A DNA stretch of 64,000 nucleotides from contig NW_024468256.1 of the NCBI RefSeq assembly GCF_002104995.1, positions 578,001 to 642,000 on the forward strand, written 5' to 3'. Source of the stretch: Linderina pennispora. Taxonomy: Eukaryota; Kickxellomycota; Kickxellomycetes; Kickxellales; Kickxellaceae. The notes below the pieces were generated by a model. That model saw only the letters and a list, made by a program, of their open reading frames with translations. It searched no databases and was not told the origin of the DNA. Positions 11,150-21,941 of this stretch are shown here, one piece after another (positions within the stretch are counted from its first letter, which is position 1; each line of letters begins with the position of its first letter). Made by a program: the position numbers and the translations under genes.

Positions 11150-11275
11150 CACCTAAAGACCCTCTTTCGTGCACCTAATGCTTTTTTTGCAATGCCCTGC
11201 GAGACAAATACTGTGCAAGCGATTAGCGCTTATTGATCAAGCGGCGCCGAGTCAGCCTAGGCCGAGAAAGCCTGC

Positions 11276-12150
11276 TCATTTGTCCTTCTTGGTCTCCTTC
11301 TTGACCGAGTCCTCAAACTCCTTCCTGGCCTTAGCCTTGCGGTCGGTTTCCTCCTTCAGCACGCGCGGGATCAGCGAGCTCTCGACGTAGACACGGCCGA
11401 CGACATAGACAGCGCATGCAGTCAGAATGCAGAACATGAGGGCAACAATGGGCTGGATAATGAAGTCCTCCTCATGGCGCTTGTTCGACATCAGCAGAGT
11501 CATGGCAGAACCCTCGTACCACCGCAGGTTGATCTGCATGGTAGTCACACCGCTGACAGTCTCAGGCAGCGGGTGGTCGACGACTGGGTACATAGCGGCA
11601 GCAACCAGGGTGCCCTTCTCGCCGTGCAGGACGGCATTGAAGTTGCCTGAGATCCGCTTGAGCTTGGATCCGCCGCGCACACGCACACCGTCGATATGCA
11701 GAGGAACCTCCAGGTACTGTGTGAACGTGAGCTTGTTGCGCGGGATACGGCACTTGAGCGCCCGGTTGAACGACAGCGCGCGCAGCATCTGCTCGTGGAA
11801 CTTGTCTTCGGCCTTGACTGAGCACTGGGTTGGGCCGTCTCGGCCATAGTAGAACGACAGAGCACGCCGGGACTCCACACACGTCGGACTCAACCACCGG
11901 AAGCCGCCGTCGGGGTTCATCAGCTCGCGGCCCTGCTCGCCAATCTCGGCACACTCGACTTTGACCAGGTCGTCATGCTTGAAGTCTACAAATATGAGGC
12001 AGCTCCAAGATGAGTCATTACGTTGCAATTCGCTTTCTCCGTTTTGCTTTTAGCAATTCAAAACTTACCGTCGGCCGACGCTGCCTTCTTAGCGCCCAGA
12101 ACTGCAGTCGACAGAGCGAGCACCGAGGTTAACAAGCCTGAAAGCTTCAT
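11276..12150 (-). CDS. Signal-peptide single-pass membrane protein, unknown family
   Basis: Two exons: 12150-12069 and 11985-11276. The 83-bp intron (GTAAGT...TGTAG) is in phase, joining GCCGAC-G to AC-TTCAAG. Product 263 aa. Residues 1-20 form a cleavable-looking signal peptide (MKLSGLLTSVLALSTAVLGA). A lumenal or extracellular domain of about 180 residues follows with Cys residues that could pair. One hydrophobic segment lies near 205-228 (IVALMFCILTACAVYVVG), then a charged Lys/Glu tail ending KKETKKDK. The topology is type I, like several ER translocon-associated proteins, and the dilysine-like end hints at ER retention (inference). I do not recognise the family. A TATATAAG-like box lies about 100 bp upstream of the ATG. 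Confidence 0.8.
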
Positions 12151-12727
12151 CGTTATTAAAGAGCTATGAGGTGTAGGAATTAAAAATGAGTGGAGATAAC
12201 GAGAAATGGATGAGTGGAAGAGAGAAGGACGGGCGGCCGCTACCACGCATATAAGTGAGCAGCCCGTCTGGCCCTGGTTAATTTTTCTCATGTGCACACG
12301 CAATCGATGAAAGCGCTCGATAAAAGCCTCTTGCTATCCCGTTATTCTTGTGACGACCAGTCCTGGAGAGAGGGACATGGATTTGCCGGTCCATTTCCGT
12401 TCCCACGAAACAAAGAAAGTCGATCATGTGTTGGCACCGGTTCGACGTTTCCGCTTTCGCCGTGTAATTCTATCCAACAGGTAGATTTCCAGCCAGGAAG
12501 CAGCTGGGGCTACCAGCTAAACCCAACGCGCGGCTAGGTTAGAGGCAGACACTCACTCGTGACACTGTATACATAGCTGGCTCTGGATGTAGCAAGTCTA
12601 GCTCGGAGGAGTTTTTGAAGGCGGCTACAGCCGAAAACTAGAAAGGGAGGTTAGCGCGGGCTATTTCCAAATGTGAGAGGAAGGATCAATCGGTATGGGT
12701 ACTCTGCGTGTTAAGCCCGAAGGTAGC
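12151..12727. other. Intergenic upstream of inverted duplication copy A
   Basis: Holds the promoter of the minus-strand membrane-protein gene (ATATAAG near 12247-12254). A small plus ORF begins at 12695 (MGTLRVKPEGS) and runs into duplication copy A, ending TLMSVL. In copy B the same tail is fused to different upstream sequence, so this looks like a fragment of a longer repeated ORF. Confidence 0.4.
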
Positions 12728-13213
12728 ACTGTCCAGTTAACCGATGGAGGCACCAGCACTGCTCTCATTACGCTTCATGCCGCACAACATGCAAAACAGC
12801 TACACACCCTGATGTCTGTGCTGTAGCTTCCCCTGCAGCAACTGCTGCACACTGGCTATCTGCATGGGAAGTTGCAAGGGAATGGACTGGCGAAGGCTGA
12901 AGAGGCGTCACATTTGCCAACTGTCCCCGTCCCGGTCAGTGGACACGCCGCCAACGCAGGTCCCCACTTATTGGCAGCCGGCATTGTATGGCCCTGCGTA
13001 CCCTCCACTGTCTGCCCCCGGCCCGTGACGCCATGTGCTGCTCCGACCCTTCTATTCAGTGAGTGCCGATTCCGAGAGCGCCTTTCTCCACGCGATCATT
13101 GCCGACAGGGCGCTGGCTATGACTGCCGCTGTACTCTCCCAACTGGATTGATAACTAACCGGGCGCTTCTCGATCTCCAGGCTCGCACTATGAAGTTGCT
13201 CTGCAGTGTGGGT

Positions 13214-13220
13214 TATAAGA
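13214..13220 (+). promoter_or_regulatory. TATA-like box of zinc-finger micro-gene 2
   Basis: TATAAGA 67 bp upstream of the ATG, inside the duplicated segment; conserved in copy B. Confidence 0.5.
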
Positions 13221-13286
13221 AGACAACGCTCTGCCTAGGACCTGGCCCTGTACTCTCAGCAATTTGTTCCTTAGACCTTACACACC

Positions 13287-13481
13287 ATGAGCGAATACTG
13301 GACAGCCTTTCCGTGCGACTCCGCCGAGAGCGTCAATTTCATCTGCGGCAACTGCAATGCGGTGTTCAGCGAGATGCTGACGCTGAACACGCACTGCGAC
13401 CAGTGCTGTCCATGCGCGCCTGCTGCGATGCAGGAGACAAGCAGACAGACAGCACTGAAGCGCTTGCTGTGGTTTCCCTAG
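13287..13481 (+). CDS. Single zinc-finger micro-protein 2 (64 aa, C2HC)
   Basis: The finger uses C20, C23, twelve residues, H36, three residues, C40, with Phe27 and Leu33 at the core positions of a classical beta-beta-alpha finger. Extra cysteines follow (C37, C41, C43), so ligand choice on the C-terminal side is ambiguous. It is duplicated as micro-gene 10 in inverted copy B, where the encoded protein differs at a single residue (Gln to Arg near residue 54). The first 19 residues are acidic. No signal peptide. A longer overlapping plus frame (12872-13543, 223 codons, no domain) is probably a shadow. Confidence 0.62.
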   Translation: MSEYWTAFPCDSAESVNFICGNCNAVFSEMLTLNTHCDQCCPCAPAAMQETSRQTALKRLLWFP

Positions 13482-13936
13482 GCACCTGCCAATCAACACA
13501 AGCAAAGACAAGGCGCCCCATTCAACTCCACCCACCCGTCTGAGGCGCAATGTGCAGGGGCTGAGCTGATTGCCAGACCAGACCAGCATTGCCGCCTCTC
13601 GATCTGCGCCAGGTCCTTGCATGCAGGCGTGCTTAAAGCGTCTATCGCAACAAAGGAACACATCTCGGGATCTGTTTTGCAGATCAATTACCACATCACA
13701 GGTGTTTGTTTTCGCGCCTGTCCTGCTGGTCCCGTGAACCAAGATGCTGCATTGCATATGTTGCATGTATATATTTATTACCTACTAGAAATACTCTGCT
13801 CGCGATGCGAGCTCGGCTGCTAGTCAGCATGGGTTGACACGTCGATAAGAGCATCACAACGAACCGATCATTTGAACGTGTCGGATGGTTGTTGGTGTAA
13901 TGGCGATCATGGACATCTCCCACCTTGGTGGCCTGC

Positions 13937-15357
13937 TCAGCGCAGACGCTTCAGCGCTGGCTCGCTGCTACTGGCAGCAGAATCGCCTGCTGCTGCACGC
14001 CTCTTGCGCGACCTCTTTGTTGCAGGGGTGGTGCCAGAAGCATCGGCAGCAATGGCCGTAGGACGACGGAACCGTTCAGGAATACTGCCTGAATCACAGA
14101 GTGACTGGAAAATGAGCCTGAAGCTTAGAACTGCTGCGAGATCGCGGTTCAAGAGCCGAGACAAATAGGCTCGCCTGTATTGTGCCATGGCCCGCTTACA
14201 TGACTCGCTTGTACAGCGGAGAAGGCCATGGCACTTCACAGTTGGGTTCTTCGATCTCTGGTAGGGCTGCGGGTTGGGAACATGTCGGAATGTCTGCTGC
14301 AGTGGCCTCTGTTTCATCTGATGGCATCCTCGCTGCTTCGCGTGCAGCCTTCTTGGCCAACTTTTCGCCCCTTTCTGCTGCTTTCCTTGCCTCTGTTGCT
14401 GCCCTCTTTGCTGCGTTGATCTTGGTAACCTCCTCACATGTTTTCGAAACAAACACCTGCTTGATTATTTGCTTGTCCAAACGTACATGGCCTGGGATCC
14501 ATGATGTCCGCAGAGGCAAGCATTGGGGGGAGACTTGCCAAGCTGCTCATTCTCGATAAGCTGGCATAGGCGAATTTATGCACGCAGATGCTGAAGTGGA
14601 TTTACCTTGGCATCATAGTATCGGCTGTCTTTGGCAAATCTGTACTTGGCACCATAGGCATTGAGGACTGGTGCCAGCTTGTTGTAGATTGCAAGCATCG
14701 GTGGGGTGAGCACACTGAGATCAGGGTGCCTAGAGGCAACTGCCTGGCGGAGCTTCTGTGCAGGTGTATAAATATACACTTGACATGCGTTATTGAACTC
14801 AGCCTTGGACACATTGCCCATTGTACTGTGCAGTGTGTTTTTGCGGCTGCGAATATCAATCAATTTGGCCAGAATCCGCTGTAGGCAAGTGCCATAGTGC
14901 AACACAATGTTGTTCTTGTATGCTGTCATCAGCTCGGTATCCACGCATGTCGCTACTTGATTCATTTCGCATATGCCATGTAGCTCGATATCGCCATTAT
15001 GCAATAGATAATCATAAATATGGTATCTAATTACATCACCGAAATCTGCGCTCGACAGTTCTGACTTGTCCTTCCAGTTAACGAAATCCTTGGCAGATAT
15101 GGTCGTCTTTGCCTTCAGATTGTAATAAATAAATAAATAAATTGGACAAGTGAAACCCTTTTCACTAATACTGCAAGGTCAAAGGCATCATTGTCAGCTA
15201 GTTGATGGAGCAATATCCATCGTGCAAGCATGTGTGTATGCTCCTTGATGATATTGACTCTGTATACAAATTGCTCTAGGTGGGGCAATATAGAATCACG
15301 GAAGCCAATACCACCAAGTGATGTCTTTATGACAGTAGTGCTGCGGGTAATATTCAT
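13937..15357 (-). pseudogene. Decayed Fanzor / TnpB-like gene (eukaryotic RNA-guided nuclease family)
   Basis: Pieces of one protein can be read in shifted minus-strand frames. 15357-15115 starts MNITRSTTVIKTSL, the type of N-terminus I associate with zygomycete Fanzor proteins. The reading resumes after a shift in an ATTT repeat near 15120 and continues to about 14576 (ends LQHLRA). Further fragments follow at 14519-14196 and 14452-13937. The last contains CHGLLRC, a SESC pair, then LLNRDLAAVLSF and RFRRP, which resembles the zinc-ribbon plus RuvC-III NRD motif that closes TnpB/Fanzor. The RuvC-I and RuvC-II acidic motifs were not found, and stops interrupt the frames, so it is inactive as read. 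Family call is inference from motifs. Confidence 0.6.
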
Positions 15358-16425
15358 TTGAGAAATTCGGTAGGCAAGTAAGAAGAGAAATAATGCTGTT
15401 CAGTTTTGCTTTATTGCGTATGCATAGCATTAAGAACTTTTTATTAAGAATGATCTGGCTTGCATGGTTCTTGGGGCCCTTAGCACTGATACAGTCTCTT
15501 GAATCAGTCTATACAGACTGGGTCCATTGTGGCCCAAATACTACTGCTTACGCATGCTCATAAGACAAATTAATTTATAAAATAAACCTACAAATATTGC
15601 ATGACCGCTAGAAGAGCTATATGGCCTTATTCAATAAGTGCTCATAAACAAATATCCTAAGAGTGTTGCGCAGCCGGTGATGACCACCATGATGATGCCA
15701 TAGAAGTTATCAGGCTGACTGACAATGAGAGCAGCTCTTGCGCTGAACCAATGGAGATATCTAGTGGAGACCTGTGACCACTACAATAACAACTTATCAG
15801 AGGCTAGACTCTACCTCCATATTGTTGGCTGTAGCGGGGCTCTCGTTGGCGCCTGGCTTGCTGTCACCTGATTCGACTAACATGTCGACGTCAGGGATAG
15901 CCGCAGCGGGCGCGCAACAGTACCACACGGTGGAGTTCATTAGGACTGATGTGTTGATAAACTGCCGGGTGTTGTGCTCAGCAGTAAAGTCCAACATCAT
16001 CTTGCTGACATCCATGCCGATGATAGCCAAGCCCATGATCAAGTGCTTCTCGATGCCCAAAATCAATGATGTGATAGAGCATGCTGAGAGCGGCCGTATC
16101 CACCATCGTGCTGTCTTGACCAGCTAGTTCTTTTTTGGGCAGCCACAAGTCTAGTATATGATCGTTTACAAGCCAATAATGCCCGTCCGCCTGCTGGCAT
16201 GGTGATGTCCCCCTCAGCCGCGCTTCCCTCCACTGTGAACCTGGTTACGGAGTCCACTCAGCGGCAAGAATCATCCCGAGTAGGCGAATGCTTCCCAAGA
16301 CCCACATGGCATGTGTACCAGCGAGTAGTGAAGTGAGTTTTAAAGGAAGTGGATTTTAAAATACCACCAGGGTGAGTGTTATAAACGCTTGTTTCTGCCT
16401 GAATATGTGCAAAATGCTATTTTGT
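15358..16425. other. Transposon-like debris between Fanzor remnant and permease
   Basis: More AT-rich than neighbours. Minus ORFs at 16066-15797 (starts MILGIEKHLIMG, 89 codons) and 16257-16063 are open but I recognise no domain; they may be remains of another mobile-element ORF. Nothing else supported. Confidence 0.35.
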
Positions 16426-18081
16426 TTACTTTTCGCGAGAGTTGCGCCCAGCAATATACACGTCCGATTCAGGGTCAAAGATCGAGTCCCTGATCAGGTC
16501 GGCCTCCTCGGGCCGCACCCACTTTGTCTTCTTGAAGTACTTCCAGCCGCCATAGAGGATAACAATCACGGGAATGGACACATACGAGGATACAAACGAG
16601 CGCGCATCGAAGCCATCAGCGAAGGCAGTCCAGCCCTGGCCAAAAATGATAATGATGATGGTGACCAGGCAAAAGGCCGGGCCAAACGGATAAAGAATAG
16701 CCGTGTACGGCAGATCCTTGACATCGAACCCCTGGCGCACATAGGCCCGGCGGAAGCGCAGGTGGGCGAAGGAAATGCCTGCCCAGGCGGCGAAGCCAGT
16801 GACACCAGACAGACTCAGGATCCACATATACACAACCTGGTCGCCGATCAGCGACAGCAGGAAGATGATAGTGGCGACACCCAGCGACAGTGCCAGGCAC
16901 CAGATCGGGATGCCGCGTTTGGTGACCTTGCGGAACACGGCGGGGGCCTGGCCATGCATGGCCAGATTCCATAGTGTACGGGTGGCGATGTAGATGCACG
17001 AGTTTCCGGCGCTTAGCACGGTAGTCAGAATAATTGCGTTCATGACGTCGGCTGCGGGCTCCAGACCGGCTTTCTGGAAGACGATGGAGAAGGGTGACTG
17101 GCCAATGTCTTTGGTGCTTGCCTTGACCAATGAGTCGTTGGTATACGGGATAATTAGGCCGATGAGGAAGATGCATGAGACGTAGAACAGGAGGATGCGC
17201 CAGAACACCTGGTTCACCGCCTTGGGAACTGTCTTGACTGGGTCCTTGGCCTCGCCCGCAGTGATGCCGATGACCTCGGTTCCCTGGAAAGAGTATCCGG
17301 TGAGAATCAGCGTCGCCAGGACACCTGGCACGCCGTCATAGAACGGGGCGCCCTCGACATGCCAGTTCTCGAACCCGTAGGTGTGGCCGCCAAGCCCGCC
17401 CGCAGCGACCACAATAGCAATGATGATAAACACGATGACCGTGATGACCTTGATCATGGCAAAGTAGAACTCGGCTTCGGCATACCCGCGCACGCTGAAC
17501 AGGTTGAGCCCCAGCAGAATCAGGGCGGCTAGAATCGACCACAGCACGCCGCTGATGTTTGGCAGGTAATACCGGCACACAATGCCTGAAGCCACCAGCT
17601 CTGATGCCGTCACGCACACGTAGTTGAACCAGTAGTTCCAGCCGAGCGCAAACCCAATCGCCTGGTCGCCGTATCGCGACGCATACTCGTTGAACGATCC
17701 GGCGATCGGTGTGAATGTCGCGACTTCGCCCAGCGAGGACATCAGGAAGAACACGATGATGCCCATCAGCAGATACGACACAAGTGCTCCGCCCGGCCCG
17801 GCCGATGCCAGCGACGTGCCGGCGGAAATAAACAGCCCGGTGCCGATGGTCCCGCCCAGAGCAATCATCGTCATGTGGCGTTCCTTCAGCTGGCGCTTGA
17901 GCCCATGCACCTTGGTGCTGTGGGACTGGCCGTCGTTGTCACCCATTTGCGAAATCGACGGGCTGAGATCGGCCATCTCGATCGCGTCGGCATCCCCGTG
18001 CTCAGGCTTGGTGGCCGACTGTGCCGCTGTCTGCTTGTTGCGCCGCTTTGAGAATATCGCGCCAACTCCCTTGATGGCCAT
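16426..18081 (-). CDS. Amino-acid permease (YAT/AAP family)
   Basis: Intact 551-aa ORF, the usual length for fungal plasma-membrane amino-acid permeases. A cytosolic N-terminus of about 75 residues precedes the KRQLKERHMTMIALGGTIGTGLF block, the family signature at the start of TM1 (GGTIGTGLF). About 12 hydrophobic segments follow, including SLGEVATFTPIAG and the conserved FQGTEVIGITAGE stretch in the middle. Substrate would be amino acids taken up with protons; the sequence is nearest in feel to the basic-amino-acid branch (Lyp1/Can1-like), but I cannot fix specificity. It has no intron and is transcribed away from the SR-protein gene. Confidence 0.93.
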   Translation of the reverse strand: MAIKGVGAIFSKRRNKQTAAQSATKPEHGDADAIEMADLSPSISQMGDNDGQSHSTKVHGLKRQLKERHMTMIALGGTIGTGLFISAGTSLASAGPGGALVSYLLMGIIVFFLMSSLGEVATFTPIAGSFNEYASRYGDQAIGFALGWNYWFNYVCVTASELVASGIVCRYYLPNISGVLWSILAALILLGLNLFSVRGYAEAEFYFAMIKVITVIVFIIIAIVVAAGGLGGHTYGFENWHVEGAPFYDGVPGVLATLILTGYSFQGTEVIGITAGEAKDPVKTVPKAVNQVFWRILLFYVSCIFLIGLIIPYTNDSLVKASTKDIGQSPFSIVFQKAGLEPAADVMNAIILTTVLSAGNSCIYIATRTLWNLAMHGQAPAVFRKVTKRGIPIWCLALSLGVATIIFLLSLIGDQVVYMWILSLSGVTGFAAWAGISFAHLRFRRAYVRQGFDVKDLPYTAILYPFGPAFCLVTIIIIIFGQGWTAFADGFDARSFVSSYVSIPVIVILYGGWKYFKKTKWVRPEEADLIRDSIFDPESDVYIAGRNSREK

Positions 18082-18504
18082 GTTGACAGTAGGAACCCTG
18101 CAAAGATATTTGTGTTAAAAATGAAAAGAGCGGAAAAAAGCGAGGCTGGTGCGTGAGTTAGCTGCACAGACTGTGTTTGTCTGGAACCTCGGTTAGTCAT
18201 AGTCATTCCCCCCAAAGAATAAATTAAATGTGCCGCAGACAGCGAAGCGACAGGGCAAAAATTTTTGTCATGCGCTTTGAAGGTTCTCTAGAAATGGCGC
18301 ACTACCAATCGACAGCAGGACTACCGCATATGGAAGGTTTGGAAAACCACTGGGGAGCGCAGAGGGATTCTCGAAACGAGAAAAGGCTTTATTATACGTC
18401 TTGAAGACAAAACCAAGTGGTGGGCCCAGCGTTTTCCTTCCAAGCAGATGAGGATCGGCTGCTGCTGCTAGCCCACTGGCTGCACACAGGCGCGAGGCAC
18501 ATCT

Positions 18505-20132
18505 CTACTCCCAGCCGTCGCTTCCGTTCTGGTCCGCAGAGGGCTCGGCACCCGCCGGAGGCAGGTCAGCGCGGCTGTTGGCGTCAGGCGAACGGGGCGA
18601 CGCGTTGGCGTTGTCGCGCGGCGGCAGCGGCGACGGGGAGCGCGGAGCAGCAGCAGGCGGCGGCGGCAGATCGTTGGGCCCGTCCCGCATGACTGGGCTG
18701 CGCGACCGTGAGCGGGGCGATCCCGGCGAGTACCGGCGGGCCGGTGGCGGCGGCGAGCGCGACGACCGGTTGTTGTACGACGACCGGCGGTAGCGCGGAG
18801 AGCGGGAGCGCTCCCGCGAGTACGAACGCGAGCGCGACCGGCGCGACGACCGGCGCGGCGAGTACGAGCGCTCACGCGGGTAGCGGCCGCCTCCACCTCC
18901 GCCGTTGCCACCGCGAGGGCCAAAGTCCTAAAGAATCAAGAAATCAGGGGTTAGATTGGCGCGTGTCGGCGATAGTCGGGGTGTCTGCACCTGCTCGGTG
19001 CACTTACCTCACGCAGAACCACGCGGCGACCGCGGAGCTCCTCGCCGTCGAGCTTGCGCAGCGCCGTGCGCAGGCCCTCCTCGTCGACAAACTCGACGAT
19101 GCCCTCGCCAGGGCGGAGCTTGTGGGCGTCGGCAAACGACACCTCGCCCGCGCGCCGGGCAAAGTCCTTGAGATCCTATATAGCGAGCGAGCCAAGCCAG
19201 GCGGTTGCAGAACGTATCCCCCCATAGCGCGTTAGACCGTGTTCACCGCCACACCGATGAAATTTCCGTATGCCACGCCGTATCAGACGTCGCCATCCCC
19301 CACCACACAGCAATCCAGCCCGTGCAGAACCGCAACAATCGAGCAATATCGCCAGCTTTTATCCAGCGTGTGTAGACTAAAATCTCTGGCGCTCCAAAAC
19401 AAACTGTGCCCGCGCCTTCACCAAATCACAGCAGCAAGCGCGACGTGTTCCTCTCAGCCATCCTCCCCGCTGCGCCGTTGCTTTCGCTGCGTACGCGCCA
19501 ACAGAAAAAGGACTGCCCAAACAACCACTCTCACGCACGCTGTCTCAATGGAATACACAGGAAATAGAGGCAATCAGCACAAAAAAGAGCACTCCACCTG
19601 CCCCACCCTCGGCCACGCGCCAATAAGCCGCCATCAGCGCGCTAGCCAGGCGAGAGCAGAGGCGGAGTGGATGAAGCACGGGAGGAGCGAAGAGCACACC
19701 ACTGTCTAGTGCTCTTCAACAGTCTTATCATGCAACCAAATCCACAGAAAACCAACCGACGAAACTTACCTGCCAGCTCACCGACGACGAAAGGTTCTCG
19801 ACGAGCATGCGGAACGGCGTGCGCTGTGGCGCGCCCATGCTGCCCATGCGGCGTCCGCGGTCGTCTCCGCGGTCCTCACGCCGGAAGCCGCGGTCCATCC
19901 GCTCGCGGCGCCGGTCAACACGGGCCGGCTCGATCAGCAGGCGCTCACCCATGAAGTCGCGGTTGTTGAAGTCGTGCATCACGTCCTCGGCATCGCGCCG
20001 GTCGCGGAACTCGACAAACCCGAACCCGGACAGCAGGCAGATGTCACGGATCTCTCCGTATCCCTTGAACAGCTTCTCGACATCGCGCTCACGCACATCA
20101 CGCGGCAGACGACCGACATACAGGCGGGACAT
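18505..20132 (-). CDS. SR splicing factor with two RRMs (SRSF4/5/6-Srp2 type)
   Basis: Three exons: 20132-19770, 19175-19008, 18927-18505. All junctions are GTAAGT...AG and keep frame, giving 317 aa. RRM1 starts at residue 3 (RNP2 LYVGRL, RNP1 SGFGFVEF). RRM2 is a pseudo-RRM whose hallmark SWQDLKD heptad (residues 119-125) is split across the exon 1/2 junction. The rest is Gly-rich then an RS domain with many Arg-Ser dipeptides and Pro-rich spacers, ending DGWE. SR proteins bind exonic enhancers and recruit the spliceosome. Intron 1 is 594 bp, far longer than other introns here, which may matter for regulation. Confidence 0.92.
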
Positions 20133-20403
20133 GGTTAAATGGGGTGGTTGATACTTTTGGTGTTATTGGGTGCAATAGCCAAAGCAGAAAGACAAGAATA
20201 GAGGAAAAAATGTTTAGAGGCAGGTTTTGTTGTTGGAAAGCGAGAAAGCCATTCACACTCAGAATTTTTTTGTGGTGCCAGACTCTGACAGAACAACCCA
20301 ATGCCACTGTGATTGGCTGCAGCTGATTCCGATTTAGATCTTCCAGAATCAGATCTGCAGGTCACGCCCGCCATTCCCTTCGCATGGTCACGTGCTCGAG
20401 GCA

Positions 20404-20541
20404 TCACAGGTGCACCCTGGTCGCGCAGTACAGCCAGTGGCCTTCGAATGAAGTCAGATCGTCAAACAGTTCATGGCACATCGGACACAGCACGGCGTTG
20501 TAGCAGCAGCGACATATAGGGGGACCGCTGGTGATAGCCAT
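20404..20541 (-). CDS. Single zinc-finger micro-protein 3 (45 aa, C2HC)
   Basis: ATG at 20541. The finger takes C19, C22, twelve residues, H35, three residues, C39; Phe26 and Phe32 occupy the core positions. A CRCC cluster at residues 10-13 precedes it. A TTAAAGAG box lies about 175 bp upstream of the ATG on the minus strand, with a C/T-rich leader between. The reading frame extends upstream to another in-frame start (20700), but the finger-proximal ATG is the simplest choice. No signal peptide. Function unknown. Confidence 0.58.
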   Translation of the reverse strand: MAITSGPPICRCCYNAVLCPMCHELFDDLTSFEGHWLYCATRVHL

Positions 20542-20713
20542 ATGTCCGTTTGGTTGGTTGCAGAGTCCAATTATCAAGGCGGATTGTGGAGGGCGAGCGA
20601 GCAGCACGCTTTTTGGTAGCAAAATCGGGGATGGTATCAGCCGATGCCAGCTGGGAAGTAGATGGGGAGCGGAGGAGAGATTGATGTTCTTGCGCAGCAC
20701 ACCCGAACAAAGC

Positions 20714-20721
20714 CTCTTTAA
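20714..20721 (-). promoter_or_regulatory. TATA-like box of micro-gene 3
   Basis: TTAAAGAG on the minus strand, followed by a pyrimidine-rich leader towards the ATG at 20541. Confidence 0.35.
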
Positions 20722-20873
20722 GCTTCTCCAAATCTAATATGTCCCGCTCTCCTGGCCCGGCTTTCTTGCCCCTGCTCCAGAGCTACTGCTAAAGCCTCCT
20801 TGGTTCCCCACATTGCAGGTAGAGTTCAGTATATGTTAAATGTGTGTATCGTGCACCAAATCAGCAATCCCCT

Positions 20874-20908
20874 GGTAGTGGTGGTGGTGGTAGTGGTGGT
20901 AGTGGCGG
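20874..20908 (+). repeat. GGT/AGT trinucleotide microsatellite
   Basis: About 35 bp of (GGT)n interrupted by AGT, between micro-genes 3 and 4. It makes a run of valines in one frame, which is a low-complexity artefact. Confidence 0.85.
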
Positions 20909-21156
20909 ACACGTCACACATCCCCTCGTGCATTAATTGCCTGGAGTTTGATACTTGTTACAAAGTTGACAAAAGGTGTATCTACAAGAAATATCTGCAT
21001 TGTTCTCCCGCGCAACACCTCCCTGCGCCCTTGCCCACGCTCTGTCTAAGCTCAAGAGAGGCGGCTATCCTCCCAGCAGATACCCGCCTCCTCTTATCTC
21101 GGTTTTCCGGCAGCGTGAACCGCCGCAAGGACAGACAGCGTCGGGATATCGCTGCT

Positions 21157-21303
21157 CTAAGCGTGTCCCAATGGCATCAGCCGGTGGTCGCCGCAATCAG
21201 CGAAATGCAGCGCCAAGGCGCACTCTTCATGGAACGTTTCATCGCACAGCGGACAGAAGAACCCGCACACGAGCGCCGACTTGTAACCAGTGATGCATAC
21301 CAT
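21157..21303 (-). CDS. Single zinc-finger micro-protein 4 (48 aa, C2HC)
   Basis: ATG at 21303. Ligands C17, C20, H33, C37 with 12- and 3-residue spacers; Phe24 and Leu30 at the hydrophobic core. Short flanks: sixteen residues before (starting MVCITGYKS), eleven after. A GTATATTTTT stretch around 21451-21460 on the minus strand could be the TATA element, about 150 bp upstream. The frame extends further upstream without a recognisable domain. Part of the micro-finger array. Confidence 0.6.
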   Translation of the reverse strand: MVCITGYKSALVCGFFCPLCDETFHEECALALHFADCGDHRLMPLGHA

Positions 21304-21941
21304 TGTGTGTCTGTGAGCGAAATCAGTCGTTATCCGAATCTTTTTAGGGTTTTCTGTGGGGAGGGAGCTTTTGAATGGTTTTAATGATGGAATAGGAACA
21401 AAAATATTGGGCAGCTTGAATAAAGCGAGAGCAAAAGAGCGCGTTCCAAAAAAAATATACGGCTGCTGGGCTCTGCAGGCAATATTGCAGCGATTCAAGA
21501 TGAGGGGAGACTGAGGACGGATGCTGCTTCTCTGGCTGCTGCCGGGCTCGAGATTCCCTTGTACCTCCTGCCGCCAGACCCCTGCCTGCCTTTCGTTCCG
21601 TAGGTGTTTCTTTGTGTGGGATTTTTCCCTCTTTGACGCCCTTTTCGCCTCACTATCATTGTGCTTCACTGAGGCGGAAAGGGATTGTTTAAGGTAAATC
21701 TCAGAGAAATGTGAACATCCGTCCTGCACTAGCCTAATAAATGGCCAATACTTGGTGGCAGCGATCTACCAGCCCATTCTTTATCCCTGGTTCAGAGTTC
21801 CCCAGGCACACGCCAGCGCAAGCATACCGCTATCTGTCTGCTTTATTAAAGGGATACAGGTCCGTGGCAGACGCCGTTGTACTCTGGCCTTGCGTCCCTG
21901 GACGCCTGGGCTTTTTTCCTATGCTTTGCATGTCTCTTATT

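Larger units (their letters stand above)
12728..13770 (+). repeat. Inverted segmental duplication, copy A
   Basis: 1,043 bp that reappears in reverse orientation at 25431-26473 with the same length and roughly a dozen substitutions noticed (about 98-99% identity by eye). Homology starts at ACTGTCCAGTTAACCG and stops after TTGCATGTAT; flanks differ abruptly. No terminal inverted repeat or target-site duplication is visible. It carries a complete micro-gene with its TATA box plus the tail of another ORF. Confidence 0.93.

Noticed and set aside
12872-13543. 223-codon plus ORF, repeated in copy B
   Set aside because: Overlaps the finger gene in another frame, shows no domain, and its substitutions between copies are mostly amino-acid-changing (five seen).
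12728-13770. Interpretation of the 1,043-bp duplication as a transposon
   Set aside because: No terminal repeats, no target-site duplication, no transposase; called a segmental duplication instead.
20800-21384. Plus ORF with a ten-valine run and several cysteines
   Set aside because: The valines come from the GGT microsatellite, and the region is antisense to micro-gene 4.
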